A stretch of 64,000 bases of DNA, from the NCBI RefSeq assembly GCF_021864535.1, contig NZ_JAKJIC010000021.1, positions 1-64,000 of the forward strand, given 5' to 3'. Origin of the DNA: Oryzibacter oryziterrae (GTDB taxonomy: Bacteria > Pseudomonadota > Alphaproteobacteria > Rhizobiales > Pleomorphomonadaceae). The notes below the pieces were generated by a model. It was not told the origin of the DNA. It searched no databases and saw nothing but the letters and a program-made list of their open reading frames with translations. The position numbers were made by a program, and so were the translations under genes. This document shows, piece after piece, positions 44,924 to 53,713 of this stretch (position 1 is the first letter of the stretch; every line of letters starts with the position of its first letter).

Positions 44924-46171
44924 ATGGTGCTTGCCAGCAATTCCCGTATCAACAGTCAGCGTCTCTGGGACTCGCTTGAGGAGATGGCGCTGATCGGCCC
45001 TGGCGTGCGTGGCGGCTGCAACCGGCAGACCCTGACGGATGCCGACGGTGACGGCCGGCACCTGTTCAAGCGCTGGTGCGAGGCGGCCGGCATGACGGTT
45101 GGTGTCGACAAGATGGGCACCATGTTCGCCACCCGTCCGGGCACCGATCCCGACGCGCTTCCGGTCTATGTGGGCAGCCACCTCGACACGCAGCCGACCG
45201 GCGGCAAGTATGATGGCGTGCTCGGCGTGCTCGGCGCGCTGGAAGTGGTACGGTCCATGAATGACATGGGCATCAAGACCAAGCATCCGATCGTCGTGAC
45301 CAACTGGGCCAACGAAGAGGGCGCCCGCTTCGCCCCGGCCATGCTGGCCTCCGGCGTCTTCGCCGGCATTCACACGCTGGACTATGCCTATTCGCGCAAG
45401 GATCTCGAAGGCAAGACCTATGGCGATGAGCTCAAGCGCATCGGCTGGGTCGGCGATGAAGAGGTGGGGGCGCGCAAGATGCACGCCTATTATGAGCTTC
45501 ACATCGAGCAGGGCCCGATCCTCGAAGCTGAGGACAAGACCATTGGCGTCGTCACCCATTGCCAGGGGCTGTGGTGGCTCGAGTTCACGCTGACCGGCAA
45601 GGAAGCCCACACCGGTTCGACGCCGATGAACATGCGCGTCAACGCGGGCCTCGCCATGAGCCGCATTTTCGAACTGGTGCAGACGGTGGCCATGGACAAC
45701 CAGCCCGGCTGCGTCGGTGGCGTGGGGCAGGTCAAGTTCTCGCCCAACTCGCGCAATGTGCTGCCGGGGACTGTGGTCTTCACCGTCGACATCCGTTCGC
45801 CCGATCTCACCAAGCTCAACGCCATGCGCGCCCGTATCGAGGCGGAAGCCCCGAAGATCTGCGACGGCCTCGGCGTCAAGTGCGCTGTGGAGGCGGTCGG
45901 CCATTTCGACCCGGTCACCTTCACGCCGGAACTGGTGACGACCGTGCGCAACGCCGCCGAAAAGCTCGGCTACAGCCACATGAATGTCATCTCCGGCGCC
46001 GGCCACGACGCCTGCTGGGCCGCCAAGGTGGCGCCGACCACCATGATCATGTGCCCCTGCGTCGACGGCCTCAGCCATAACGAGGACGAAAAGATCACCA
46101 TCGACTGGGCCGCCGCCGGTGCCGACGTGCTGCTGCATGCCGTGCTGGAGACGGCGGAGATTGTGGAGTGA
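44924..46171 (+). CDS. M20-type Zn hydrolase, N-carbamoyl-beta-alanine amidohydrolase (beta-ureidopropionase) type
   Basis: 415 aa, start ATG 44924 with GGTGGA upstream. It belongs to the HyuC/AllC/AmaB branch: GSHLDTQPTGGKYDG and NWANEEGARF (zinc ligands and the catalytic Glu pair), HIEQGPILE, HTGSTPMNMRVNA in the dimerisation lid, and GHDACWAAKVAP with NEDE near the end. Relatives hydrolyse N-carbamoyl amino acids, allantoate or N-carbamoyl-beta-alanine. Placement with dihydropyrimidinase and RutR boxes points to N-carbamoyl-beta-alanine or its methyl homologue. Its stop overlaps the next start (GTGA). Confidence 0.88.
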   Translation: MVLASNSRINSQRLWDSLEEMALIGPGVRGGCNRQTLTDADGDGRHLFKRWCEAAGMTVGVDKMGTMFATRPGTDPDALPVYVGSHLDTQPTGGKYDGVLGVLGALEVVRSMNDMGIKTKHPIVVTNWANEEGARFAPAMLASGVFAGIHTLDYAYSRKDLEGKTYGDELKRIGWVGDEEVGARKMHAYYELHIEQGPILEAEDKTIGVVTHCQGLWWLEFTLTGKEAHTGSTPMNMRVNAGLAMSRIFELVQTVAMDNQPGCVGGVGQVKFSPNSRNVLPGTVVFTVDIRSPDLTKLNAMRARIEAEAPKICDGLGVKCAVEAVGHFDPVTFTPELVTTVRNAAEKLGYSHMNVISGAGHDACWAAKVAPTTMIMCPCVDGLSHNEDEKITIDWAAAGADVLLHAVLETAEIVE

Positions 46172-46623
46172 CGCTTGAGATCGCGTGCGAGAGCCCCGAT
46201 CAGCCGGATGTGATTGCGCTGATCGAGGCCTCGGACGTGTATGCTGCTGCGCTTTATCCCCCCGAAGGGAACTTCGGAACCGATGTCGCCGGACTCTGCC
46301 AGCCGGATATCACCTTTCTGGTGGCACGTTGGACGGGCGTTGTCGCGGGGTGCGGCGCCATCAAGTGGTTTGAAGACGGCACGGGCGAACTGAAGCGGAT
46401 TTTTGTTCCGGAAGCTGGACGCGGAAAGGGAATAGGGCGATCGCTCATGGAGCGGCTGGTCTCGATGGCGATGGAGCAGGGACTTCATCGGCTCTTTCTT
46501 GAGACCGGACCACTCAATAGGGAGGCGGTCGCCATGTACAGGCGGTTCGGGTTCGTCGAGTGCGGTCCTTTCGCGGACTATCCCGACAATCCTTACAGCC
46601 TGTTCATGACCAAGGTTTTGTAA
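46168..46623 (+). CDS. GNAT-family N-acetyltransferase in the pyrimidine operon
   Basis: 151 aa, GTG start overlapping the preceding stop by four bases. GNAT core: FLVARWTGVVAGCGAIKWF, the acetyl-CoA loop RIFVPEAGRGKGIGRSLME, and ETGPLNREAVAMYRRFGFVECGPF. It resembles YsnE-like acetyltransferases. Being tightly embedded between the amidohydrolase and dihydropyrimidinase suggests a substrate related to the pathway (an amine or amino acid), but none can be named. No unusual residues were noticed. Confidence 0.82.
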   Translation: MTLEIACESPDQPDVIALIEASDVYAAALYPPEGNFGTDVAGLCQPDITFLVARWTGVVAGCGAIKWFEDGTGELKRIFVPEAGRGKGIGRSLMERLVSMAMEQGLHRLFLETGPLNREAVAMYRRFGFVECGPFADYPDNPYSLFMTKVL

Positions 46624-46655
46624 GAACAACATAAATCGATCAGAGGGTGTGCATC

Positions 46656-48107
46656 ATGTCGAAGGTCATCAAGGGCGGTACGGTCGTCACCGCCGATCTT
46701 ACCTACAAGGCCGATGTGAAGATCGAAGGTGGCGTGATCGTCGAGATCGGACCGAACCTTTCGGGCGACGAAACTCTGGACGCCACCGGATGCTACATCA
46801 TGCCCGGCGGCATCGATCCGCACACCCATCTGGAAATGCCCTTCATGGGCACCTATTCCTCGGATGACTTCGAAAGCGGCACGCGCGCCGCGCTCGCCGG
46901 CGGCACCACCATGGTCGTGGACTTTGCCTTGCCGAACCCCGGCCAGTCGCTCATCGAGGCGTTGTCGCGCTGGGACAACAAGACCAGCCGCGCCAATTGC
47001 GACTATTCCTTCCACATGTCGATCACCTGGTGGGGCGAAGAGGTGTTCAACGAGATGCCGCTGATCGTCAAGCGCGGCATCACCTCGTTCAAGCACTTCA
47101 TGGCCTACAAGGGCTCGCTGATGGTGAATGACGACGAGATGTTCGCCTCGTTCCAGCGCTGCGCCGAGATCGGCGCCCTGCCGCTTGTCCATGCGGAGAA
47201 CGGCGACGTGGTCGCCTCCCTGCAGCAGAAGCTTCTCGCCGAAGGCAACAACGGTCCGGAAGCGCACGCCTACTCCCGCCCGCCGGAAGTGGAGGGCGAG
47301 GCCACCAACCGCGCCATCATGATCGCCGACATGGCCCGCGTGCCGCTCTATGTGGTGCACACGTCCTGCGAACAGGCGCACGAAGCCATCCGCCGCGCCC
47401 GGCAGAAGGGCATGCGCGTCTATGGCGAACCGCTCATCCAGCATCTGACCCTCGACGACAGCGAGTACAAGAATCCCGACTGGGATCACGCCGCCCGCCG
47501 CGTCATGAGCCCGCCCTTCCGCGACAAGACCCATCAGGACAGCCTCTGGGCCGGTCTGCAGTCCGGCTCGCTGTCGACCGTCGCCACCGACCATTGCGCC
47601 TTCACCACGACGCAGAAGCGCTTCGGCGTCGGCGATTTCACCAAGATCCCCAACGGCACCGGCGGCCTTGAAGATCGCCTGCCCATGCTGTGGACCTATG
47701 GCGTCGGCACAGGCCGCCTCACCATGAATGAGTTCGTGGCCGTCACCTCGACCAACATCGCCAAGATCCTCGGCATGTATCCGAGGAAAGGCGCGGTGCT
47801 CGTGGGTGCCGACGCGGATCTGGTGGTGTGGGATCCCAAGCGCTCCAAGACCATTTCCGCCAAGACCCAGCAGTCTGCCATCGACTACAACGTCTTCGAG
47901 GGCAAGGAGGTCACCGGCCTGCCGCGCTACACACTGACCCGCGGCGAAGTGGCCATCGTCGAAAACGAGATCAAGACGCGCGAGGGCCATGGCAAGTTCG
48001 TGGCACGCGAGCCCAATGGTCCGGTCTCCAAGGCGCTGTCCACCTGGAAGGAGCTCACCGCGCCGCGCAAGGTGGAACGCTCGGGCATTCCGGCAAGTGG
48101 CGTTTGA
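46656..48107 (+). CDS. hydA: dihydropyrimidinase (D-hydantoinase)
   Basis: 483 aa, start ATG 46656 after GAGGG; an in-frame GTG at 46647 is less likely. Cyclic amidohydrolase marks are GGIDPHTHLEMPFMGTYSSDDF, the carbamylated K152 in FKHFMAYKGS, then PLVHAENGDV, YVVHTSCEQAHEAI and TDHCAF. It opens 5,6-dihydrouracil or dihydrothymine to the N-carbamoyl acid. It acts between PreTA and the M20 hydrolase encoded two genes upstream. The Nudix gene starts within 10 bases of its stop. Confidence 0.95.
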   Translation: MSKVIKGGTVVTADLTYKADVKIEGGVIVEIGPNLSGDETLDATGCYIMPGGIDPHTHLEMPFMGTYSSDDFESGTRAALAGGTTMVVDFALPNPGQSLIEALSRWDNKTSRANCDYSFHMSITWWGEEVFNEMPLIVKRGITSFKHFMAYKGSLMVNDDEMFASFQRCAEIGALPLVHAENGDVVASLQQKLLAEGNNGPEAHAYSRPPEVEGEATNRAIMIADMARVPLYVVHTSCEQAHEAIRRARQKGMRVYGEPLIQHLTLDDSEYKNPDWDHAARRVMSPPFRDKTHQDSLWAGLQSGSLSTVATDHCAFTTTQKRFGVGDFTKIPNGTGGLEDRLPMLWTYGVGTGRLTMNEFVAVTSTNIAKILGMYPRKGAVLVGADADLVVWDPKRSKTISAKTQQSAIDYNVFEGKEVTGLPRYTLTRGEVAIVENEIKTREGHGKFVAREPNGPVSKALSTWKELTAPRKVERSGIPASGV

Positions 48108-48114
48108 GGCTCCG

Positions 48115-48543
48115 GTGACGGCGGCGATCCAGATTGCCGCTGCGGTGCTGCTGGATGGCGCGGGCAAGGTCTTGCTGGTTCGCAAGGCGGGGACCGTCGC
48201 CTTCATGCAGCCAGGCGGAAAGATCGAGCCGGGGGAGTACCCCATGGAGGCGTTGCGCCGGGAACTCAAGGAGGAAATCGACCTTGAGCTTGGTGCGGAT
48301 GCCTTCACTTACCTCGGCGCCTTCTCGGCGCCGGCCGCCAATGAACCAGGGCATCAGGTCTGTGCCGAGGTCTATGTGGCGAGGATCACCGAGCCGGTCA
48401 CAAACCGGGCGGAAATCGCCGAGATGATCTGGATCGATCCGGCAACTCCGCCGGCCATTCAGCTGGCCCAGTTGACCGAATACCATATCCTGCCGGCCTT
48501 GTTGGCGGCCGGTACATTCAGGGGGACGACGTGCCTTCAGTGA
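48115..48543 (+). CDS. Nudix hydrolase in the pyrimidine operon
   Basis: 142 aa, GTG start at 48115 with TGAGG six bases upstream (an alternative GTG at 48097 overlaps hydA). Nudix box: GGKIEPGEYPMEALRRELKE followed by EID, with the REL.EE core present. Its stop overlaps the ABC ATPase start by 13 bases. The substrate is unknown; relatives hydrolyse nucleoside diphosphate derivatives. A house-cleaning role for damaged or analogue nucleotides would fit the operon but is an inference. Confidence 0.82.
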   Translation: MTAAIQIAAAVLLDGAGKVLLVRKAGTVAFMQPGGKIEPGEYPMEALRRELKEEIDLELGADAFTYLGAFSAPAANEPGHQVCAEVYVARITEPVTNRAEIAEMIWIDPATPPAIQLAQLTEYHILPALLAAGTFRGTTCLQ

Positions 48544-49313
48544 TTTCCGTCAAGGATCTGTCGCTCACCTTCCAGACCAATGATGGTCCGGTGCACGCAC
48601 TTTCGGGCATCAATCTCGAAGTCGGCAAGGGCGATTTCGTCTCCTTCATCGGCCCGTCCGGCTGCGGCAAGACCACGCTGTTGCGCGTCATCGCCGATCT
48701 GGAACAGGCCACCTCCGGCAAGATCCTGGTCAACAACACCACGCCGGAAAAGGCGCGCCTCGATCGCGCCTATGGCTATGTGTTCCAGGCGCCCGCGCTC
48801 TATCCCTGGCGCAGCATCGCCAAGAATGTGGCTTTGCCCCTCGAGATCATGGGGCTGTCCAAGTCGGAGCAGGACCAGCGCATCGCCCGCAATCTCGCCC
48901 TCGTCAACCTCACCGGCTTCGAGAAGAAGTTCCCCTGGCAGCTGTCGGGCGGCATGCAGCAACGCGCTTCCATCGCTCGCGCTCTGGCCGTCGAGCCGGA
49001 CCTGCTGCTGATGGACGAGCCCTTCGGTGCGCTCGACGAGATCGTCCGCGACCACCTCAACGAACAGCTTCTGCAGCTCTGGGCCAAGACCGCCAAGACT
49101 TGCGTCTTCGTCACCCATTCGATCCCCGAGGCCGTCTATCTCTCTACCAAGATCGTGGTGATGAGCCCGCGCCCCGGCCGCATCTACGACATCGTCGAGA
49201 GCGACCTGCCGCGCGGTCCCCGGCCGCTGGATATCCGCGAGAGCCCCGAGTTCCTCAAGATCGCCGCGCGCGTCCGCGACGGCCTGCGCGCGGGGCACAG
49301 CTATGATGAGTGA
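48531..49313 (+). CDS. ABC transporter ATP-binding protein (NrtD/SsuB/ThiZ type)
   Basis: 260 aa, GTG start preceded by AGGGGGACGAC. Walker A GPSGCGKTT, Q-loop YVFQAPALYPWR, signature LSGGMQQRASIARAL, Walker B DLLLMDEPFGALD, and switch His in THSIPEA. It is of the nitrate/taurine/HMP-type importer class. Its permeases and binding protein lie downstream, separated from it by a minus-strand cupin gene. Substrate: probably a pyrimidine or breakdown product, judged from operon context and the NMT1-type binding protein. Confidence 0.9.
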   Translation: MPSVISVKDLSLTFQTNDGPVHALSGINLEVGKGDFVSFIGPSGCGKTTLLRVIADLEQATSGKILVNNTTPEKARLDRAYGYVFQAPALYPWRSIAKNVALPLEIMGLSKSEQDQRIARNLALVNLTGFEKKFPWQLSGGMQQRASIARALAVEPDLLLMDEPFGALDEIVRDHLNEQLLQLWAKTAKTCVFVTHSIPEAVYLSTKIVVMSPRPGRIYDIVESDLPRGPRPLDIRESPEFLKIAARVRDGLRAGHSYDE

Positions 49314-49335
49314 ACCCCGCGAACCCTTCTTGGCG

Positions 49336-49749
49336 TTACACCGGTACCAGCGCGTCCAGCTCGGGCATCAGCACGACGCTTTCCTGCTCGTTGGGATCGG
49401 TGCGGGCGATGACGGCGACGCAGGGCTTGTCGGACCGGTTGGCAGGCACATGCGGCACGCCGGCGGGGATGTAGAACATATCACCGGCCTTGCAGACGAC
49501 ATGATGCTCGAGCCGCTCGCCATACCAGGTGTCGGCCTCGCCGGCGAGAATGTAGATCGCCGTCTCATGCCCGTCGTGACGGTGGGCCTTGGCGCGTCCG
49601 CCCGGCGGAATGGTCAGCAGCATCATGCAGATGCCTTCCGAGCCGACCACCTCGGCGGTGATGCCTTCCACATAGTCGAAGCCTTGCTTGCCGGCATAGG
49701 TGTTGGCGCCGGGGCGGATCAATCGGCACTCGCCCTTGGTTGCAGTCAT
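49336..49749 (-). CDS. small cupin-domain protein encoded against the transporter operon
   Basis: 137 aa single cupin_2: metal ligands in AHRHDGHE and GVPHVP, plus IYILAGEADTWYG and MFYIPAGVPHV. It lies on the minus strand between ABC ATPase and permease, both plus. Its start at 49749 lies within 80 bases of the permease start, so the two share a divergent promoter region; its 3' end is 22 bases from the ATPase stop. Possible roles are ligand sensing or isomerase-type chemistry on a transported compound; no function is assigned. Confidence 0.82.
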   Translation of the reverse strand: MTATKGECRLIRPGANTYAGKQGFDYVEGITAEVVGSEGICMMLLTIPPGGRAKAHRHDGHETAIYILAGEADTWYGERLEHHVVCKAGDMFYIPAGVPHVPANRSDKPCVAVIARTDPNEQESVVLMPELDALVPV

Positions 49750-49826
49750 CTCGGTTCCTCCCAGAAATCCGGATTGGAAATCTCGGGTATCAGTTCAGAG
49801 GTGTCAATGCTGTGCGAGGTGACCGC

Positions 49827-50741
49827 ATGAGTGCCGTTGCGGCCAAATCATCCGGCCTTGTCGCCCGTATCGCCGGCGGCAAGGTCCTGCCGGTGGCGAC
49901 CGTTGTCGCCGCCATCATGGCGCTCTGGTATGTCGGCGTGGTCTTCCTGAACGCCCCGTTTCAGGAGATGATGTACAAGAACGCCGGCCAGACCAGCTAC
50001 ACCACCAGCCAGTTGATTGCCGATACGATGGAGCAGGAGCGCCCCGTCCTGCCGTCACCGCAGCAGGTGGCACGTGAGTTCTGGAAGACCACGGTCGGCA
50101 CGCCGATCACCTCCAAGCGCAGCCTGATCTACCACGGCTGGGTCACGCTTTCCTCGACCCTGCTGGGCTTTCTGATCGGGACCGTGCTCGGCGTTGGCCT
50201 TGCGGTGATGATCGTCCACAGCCGCACGCTCGACAAGAGCCTGATGCCCTGGATCATCACCTCCCAGACCATTCCGATCCTTGCCATTGCACCGATGATC
50301 ATCGTGGTGTTCAACGCCATCAACATCACCGGCATCGTGCCCAAGGCTTTCATTTCTACTTATCTGTCCTTCTTCCCCGTCACCGTCGGCGTGGTGAAGG
50401 GCCTGCGTTCGCCCGAGCGCCTGCATCTTGACCTCATGCGCACCTACACGGCCACCGCTGGGCAGACCTTCTGGAAGCTGCGCTGGCCGGCCTCGGTGCC
50501 CTACCTCTTCGCCTCCATGAAGGTGGCGATTGCCGCCTCGCTCGTCGGCGCCATCGTTGGCGAGATGCCCACCGGCGCCGTCGCCGGCATCGGTGCGCGC
50601 CTGCTGTCCGGTTCCTATTACGGCCAGACCGTGCAGATCTGGTCGGCGCTGCTGACGGCAGCCCTCATGGCGGCCATGCTGGTGATGCTGGTTGATGTGA
50701 TTGATAGGGTTGTTCGTGTGAAGATGGGGGTGCGCCCATGA
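49827..50741 (+). CDS. ABC transporter permease 1
   Basis: 304 aa, start ATG 49827 with GAGGTGA upstream; the longer frame from 49740 overlaps the divergent cupin start. There are six predicted TM segments and the BPD_transp_1 EAA loop near residues 205-235 (LMRTYTATAGQTFWKLRWPASVPYLFASM). An unusual hydrophilic insert between TM1 and TM2 contains MYKNAGQTSYTTSQL. It overlaps permease 2 by four bases. Confidence 0.88.
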   Translation: MSAVAAKSSGLVARIAGGKVLPVATVVAAIMALWYVGVVFLNAPFQEMMYKNAGQTSYTTSQLIADTMEQERPVLPSPQQVAREFWKTTVGTPITSKRSLIYHGWVTLSSTLLGFLIGTVLGVGLAVMIVHSRTLDKSLMPWIITSQTIPILAIAPMIIVVFNAINITGIVPKAFISTYLSFFPVTVGVVKGLRSPERLHLDLMRTYTATAGQTFWKLRWPASVPYLFASMKVAIAASLVGAIVGEMPTGAVAGIGARLLSGSYYGQTVQIWSALLTAALMAAMLVMLVDVIDRVVRVKMGVRP

Positions 50742-51754
50742 GCCTCGAAGACACCTCGGCGACGGCACCCGCCCCAGCCTCCGCCCATGAGCTCGAGTTT
50801 GGCCGCCCGTCCATGGGCCTCGCCCTGGCCATGCAGGGCGTTGCTCTGGTTGGCGTATTTGGCGTCATCAAGGCCTTCGCCGGCGCGCCGGAAGGTGGTC
50901 CTGCCTGGGCCTGGCCGGTTCTCCTCTTTTCCTGGCTGCTCGCCTGGTGGTCCGTCACCTCGATCACGTCCTGCGAGAAGCATGAGCCATCTCAGGCGGT
51001 CTCCCTGCTGATCCCGGTGCTGTTCGGCATCTGGCTGCTGATGTTGTGGGAAGCGCTTGTCACCGGCCTCAAGATCCCGCCCGTGCTGTTGCCGGCTCCC
51101 TCGGCCATCGGCGTCAAGATCATCGGCAACATCCCGACCCTCTGGGCCGATTTCCAGCAGACCTTCATGAAGTCGGTGCTCGCCGGCTATTTTCTCGGCT
51201 GCAGCATAGGCTTTGCCGTCGCACTCCTTGCCGATCGCGTTCCCTTCCTGAAGCGCGGCCTGCTGCCGGTGGGCAACTTTGTGTCGGCGCTGCCGATCGT
51301 CGGTGTCGCCCCGATCATGGTCATGTGGTTCGGCTTCGACTGGCCTTCCAAGGCGGCAGTGGTGGTCATCATGACCTTCTTCCCCATGCTGGTGAACACC
51401 GTCGCCGGCCTGGAAGCTGCGGGTCGCATGGAGCGCGATCTCATGCGCACCTATGCCGCGACGCATTCCCAATCCTTGCTGAAGCTGCGCCTGCCCGCTG
51501 CCATGCCCTTCATCTTCAATGCGCTCAAGATCAACTCCACGCTGGCACTGATCGGCGCCATCGTTGCCGAGTTCTTCGGGACGCCGATTGTCGGCATGGG
51601 CTTCCGCATCTCCACCGAGGTGGGGCGCATGTCCATCGACATGGTCTGGGCCGAGATCGCGGTTGCCGCGCTGGCCGGTTCACTGTTCTATGGTTTGGTT
51701 GGCGCGGCCGAACGCGCCGTGACATTCTGGCATCCGTCGCAACGACGGACTTGA
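50738..51754 (+). CDS. ABC transporter permease 2
   Basis: 338 aa. An N-terminal cytoplasmic tail is followed by two extra hydrophobic segments (GLALAMQGVALVGVFGVIKAF, WAWPVLLFSWLLAWWSV). The BPD_transp_1 core then carries the EAA loop LMRTYAATHSQSLLKLRLPAAMPFIF. The ATGA overlap with permease 1 indicates translational coupling and a heterodimeric channel. Confidence 0.88.
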   Translation: MSLEDTSATAPAPASAHELEFGRPSMGLALAMQGVALVGVFGVIKAFAGAPEGGPAWAWPVLLFSWLLAWWSVTSITSCEKHEPSQAVSLLIPVLFGIWLLMLWEALVTGLKIPPVLLPAPSAIGVKIIGNIPTLWADFQQTFMKSVLAGYFLGCSIGFAVALLADRVPFLKRGLLPVGNFVSALPIVGVAPIMVMWFGFDWPSKAAVVVIMTFFPMLVNTVAGLEAAGRMERDLMRTYAATHSQSLLKLRLPAAMPFIFNALKINSTLALIGAIVAEFFGTPIVGMGFRISTEVGRMSIDMVWAEIAVAALAGSLFYGLVGAAERAVTFWHPSQRRT

Positions 51755-51867
51755 TGACAAAAGGCGGAAAACCGCCATCAGGGATCGGCAGGCGTCGTCG
51801 CGTCCTGCCGGATGAGACCCGCAAGGCAGCTCACACTGCGGCGCGGTGCAAACAGAGGGGAACAAAC

Positions 51868-52863
51868 ATGAAAAAGACGATTGCCGCGGCTCTGGGGCTT
51901 TTCACTGCCCTTGGATCCGCTCAAGCCTTTGCCGCCGACGCCGTCACCATCCAGCTCAAGTGGGTCACCCAGGCCCAGTTCGCCGGCTACTATGTCGCCA
52001 AGGCCAAGGGCTTCTATGACGAAGCCGGGCTCGACGTCACCATCAAGCCGGGCGGTCCGGACATTGCCCCCGAGCAGGTGATCGCCGGCGGTGGCGCCGA
52101 CGTCATCGTCGACTGGATGCCGGCCGCTCTCGCTTCGCGCGAAAAGGGCGTGGGCCTCGTGAACATCGCCCAGCCGTTCAAGAAGTCCGGCATGGAACTC
52201 ACCTGCCTCAAGGAAACCGGCATTGCCAAGCCGGCCGACTTCAAGGGCAAGACCCTCGGCGTCTGGTTCTTCGGCAACGAGTATCCCTTCATGTCCTGGA
52301 TGTCGACGCTCGGCATTCCCACCACCGGCGGCGCCGATGGCGTGACGGTGCTGAAGCAGGGCTTCAACGTCGACCCGCTGATCCAGAAGCAGGCCGCCTG
52401 CATCTCGACCATGACCTACAATGAATATTGGCAGGTCATCGACGCCGGCATTCCCGCCGACCAGCTGGTGGTCTTCAAGTATGAGGACCAGGGCGTCGCC
52501 ACCCTTGAGGACGGCCTCTATGCCATGGAAGACAAGCTGAAGGATCCGACCTTCGTCACCAAGATGGCCAAGTTCGTCAAGGCGTCCATGAAGGGTTGGG
52601 AATACGCGCGCGCCAATCCCGACGAAGCAGCCCAGATCGTTCTCGACAATGACGAGACTGGTGCCCAGACCGAGAAGCACCAGAAGCGCATGATGGGCGA
52701 GATCAACAAGCTGACCGAAGGTTCCGACGGTACGCTCGATCCGGCCGATTATGATCGTACGGTGAAGACCTTGCTCGCTGCTGGCGGCGATGCTCCTGTC
52801 ATCACCAAGGCTCCTGAGGGTGCCTGGACCCATGCGGTGACCGACGCCGCCAAGGGCCTCTGA
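51868..52863 (+). CDS. NMT1/THI5-type ABC substrate-binding protein
   Basis: 331 aa, start ATG 51868 with AGAGGGG upstream. Signal peptide about residues 1-23 (SAQAFA-AD). NMT1 domain: IQLKWVTQAQFAGYYVAKAKGFYDE, GGPDIAPEQVIAGGGADV, TLGVWFFGNEYPF. This is the ThiY/RibY-like group that binds pyrimidine- or riboflavin-like ligands. With the pyrimidine catabolic genes upstream, import of a pyrimidine or its reduced derivative is the best guess. A strong terminator follows. Confidence 0.88.
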   Translation: MKKTIAAALGLFTALGSAQAFAADAVTIQLKWVTQAQFAGYYVAKAKGFYDEAGLDVTIKPGGPDIAPEQVIAGGGADVIVDWMPAALASREKGVGLVNIAQPFKKSGMELTCLKETGIAKPADFKGKTLGVWFFGNEYPFMSWMSTLGIPTTGGADGVTVLKQGFNVDPLIQKQAACISTMTYNEYWQVIDAGIPADQLVVFKYEDQGVATLEDGLYAMEDKLKDPTFVTKMAKFVKASMKGWEYARANPDEAAQIVLDNDETGAQTEKHQKRMMGEINKLTEGSDGTLDPADYDRTVKTLLAAGGDAPVITKAPEGAWTHAVTDAAKGL

Positions 52864-52941
52864 AGGTAGCTTCAAGGAGAGGCGCCTCACGGAATTGGTG
52901 GGGCGCATCCAAAGACCCATGCCGGGAAACTGCTGAAGTTG

Positions 52942-52975
52942 AAGGGGAGCTGGATATCGTCCGGCTCCCCTTTTT
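52942..52975 (+). terminator. terminator of the transporter operon
   Basis: The stem GGGGAGC-TGGA pairs with TCCG-GCTCCCC (52944-52954 with 52960-52970) around TATCG, followed by T5. Confidence 0.9.
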
Positions 52976-53365
52976 CATCGCGGTAGTGCACGGGCCGGGA
53001 CTAGCCTTGGCCGGCTGGCCTGCGTGGTGATTTGGGGGAGGGGACTGATTGATGGGTTGGTGCACTGTGCGCCGGCTCGGGCCCTGGAGCCGGGATGGTC
53101 GCTCAACCTGCAAATCCGTCAGAGACGGCGCAAGCAACCGTCATCGCCACGTGCACCCGGTCGGTGCCCAGCCTAGGCGGGCGGCGAGCCGTCGGGACGG
53201 TAGCTCACCGACAAATGAACCTGTAGGCGCTTGCCCTGGCCGGAGACGTCAGTCGTCTGGCTGGCTCGACCGCACCCGGATCTATCCTCTGGAGGGGGCA
53301 TTCTCCCATCCGGCACAATTCGAGTGTCGCGGCCGACACCGATGTCATCATTTGAGCTAGGCTGT
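52976..53365. other. intergenic region without evident genes
   Basis: About 390 GC-rich bases between the transporter terminator and the convergent ArsR gene. Short frames have no ribosome sites or family resemblance. No RNA gene was recognised. Confidence 0.5.
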
Positions 53366-53713
53366 TCAGGCGATTTGAGCGATCGGCTCGCTTATGTTTT
53401 GATCACCGTAGCTCATGTCATTTTTGCCTACTATCCTGTCAATAACATCAATGAACAAATCAATCTTGCCGCGATTCACGTGGTAGTAAATTGTCCGGCC
53501 CTGACGACGTGCGGAGACAAGTCCGTCGTTCCGAAGTCTAGCCAACTGCTGCGACACTGCAGGTTGTGTCAGAGATAGTAATTTTTCCAGTTCCCCGACA
53601 CAAAGTTCCTGTTTGCAGAGGAGTCCGAGGATGGCAAAACGGTGCTCATGCCCGAGAGTTCTCAGTATATCACTGGCACTCTGCGACAATTCTATGATCT
53701 CATTTGCTTGCAT
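53366..53713 (-). CDS. ArsR-family transcriptional regulator
   Basis: 115 aa from ATG 53713 (MQANEIIELSQSASDILRTL). The frame stays open to 53860, so a longer form of up to 164 aa is possible. Winged helix: LGHEHRFAILGLLCKQELCVGELEKLL, the recognition helix LTQPAVSQQLARLRNDGLV, and the wing RRQGRTIYYHVN. The two Cys in CKQELC are not at the canonical SmtB metal site. The BigR/SqrR sulfide-responsive group is possible, but the Cys arrangement is not convincing. No target gene is adjacent, and the base composition is lower in GC than most of the window. Confidence 0.8.
   Translation of the reverse strand: MQANEIIELSQSASDILRTLGHEHRFAILGLLCKQELCVGELEKLLSLTQPAVSQQLARLRNDGLVSARRQGRTIYYHVNRGKIDLFIDVIDRIVGKNDMSYGDQNISEPIAQIA

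Noticed and set aside
51046-52863. 605-codon frame covering the second permease and the binding protein
   Set aside because: The first part is an out-of-frame shadow of the permease; the real binding-protein gene starts at 51868 with a signal peptide and ribosome site.
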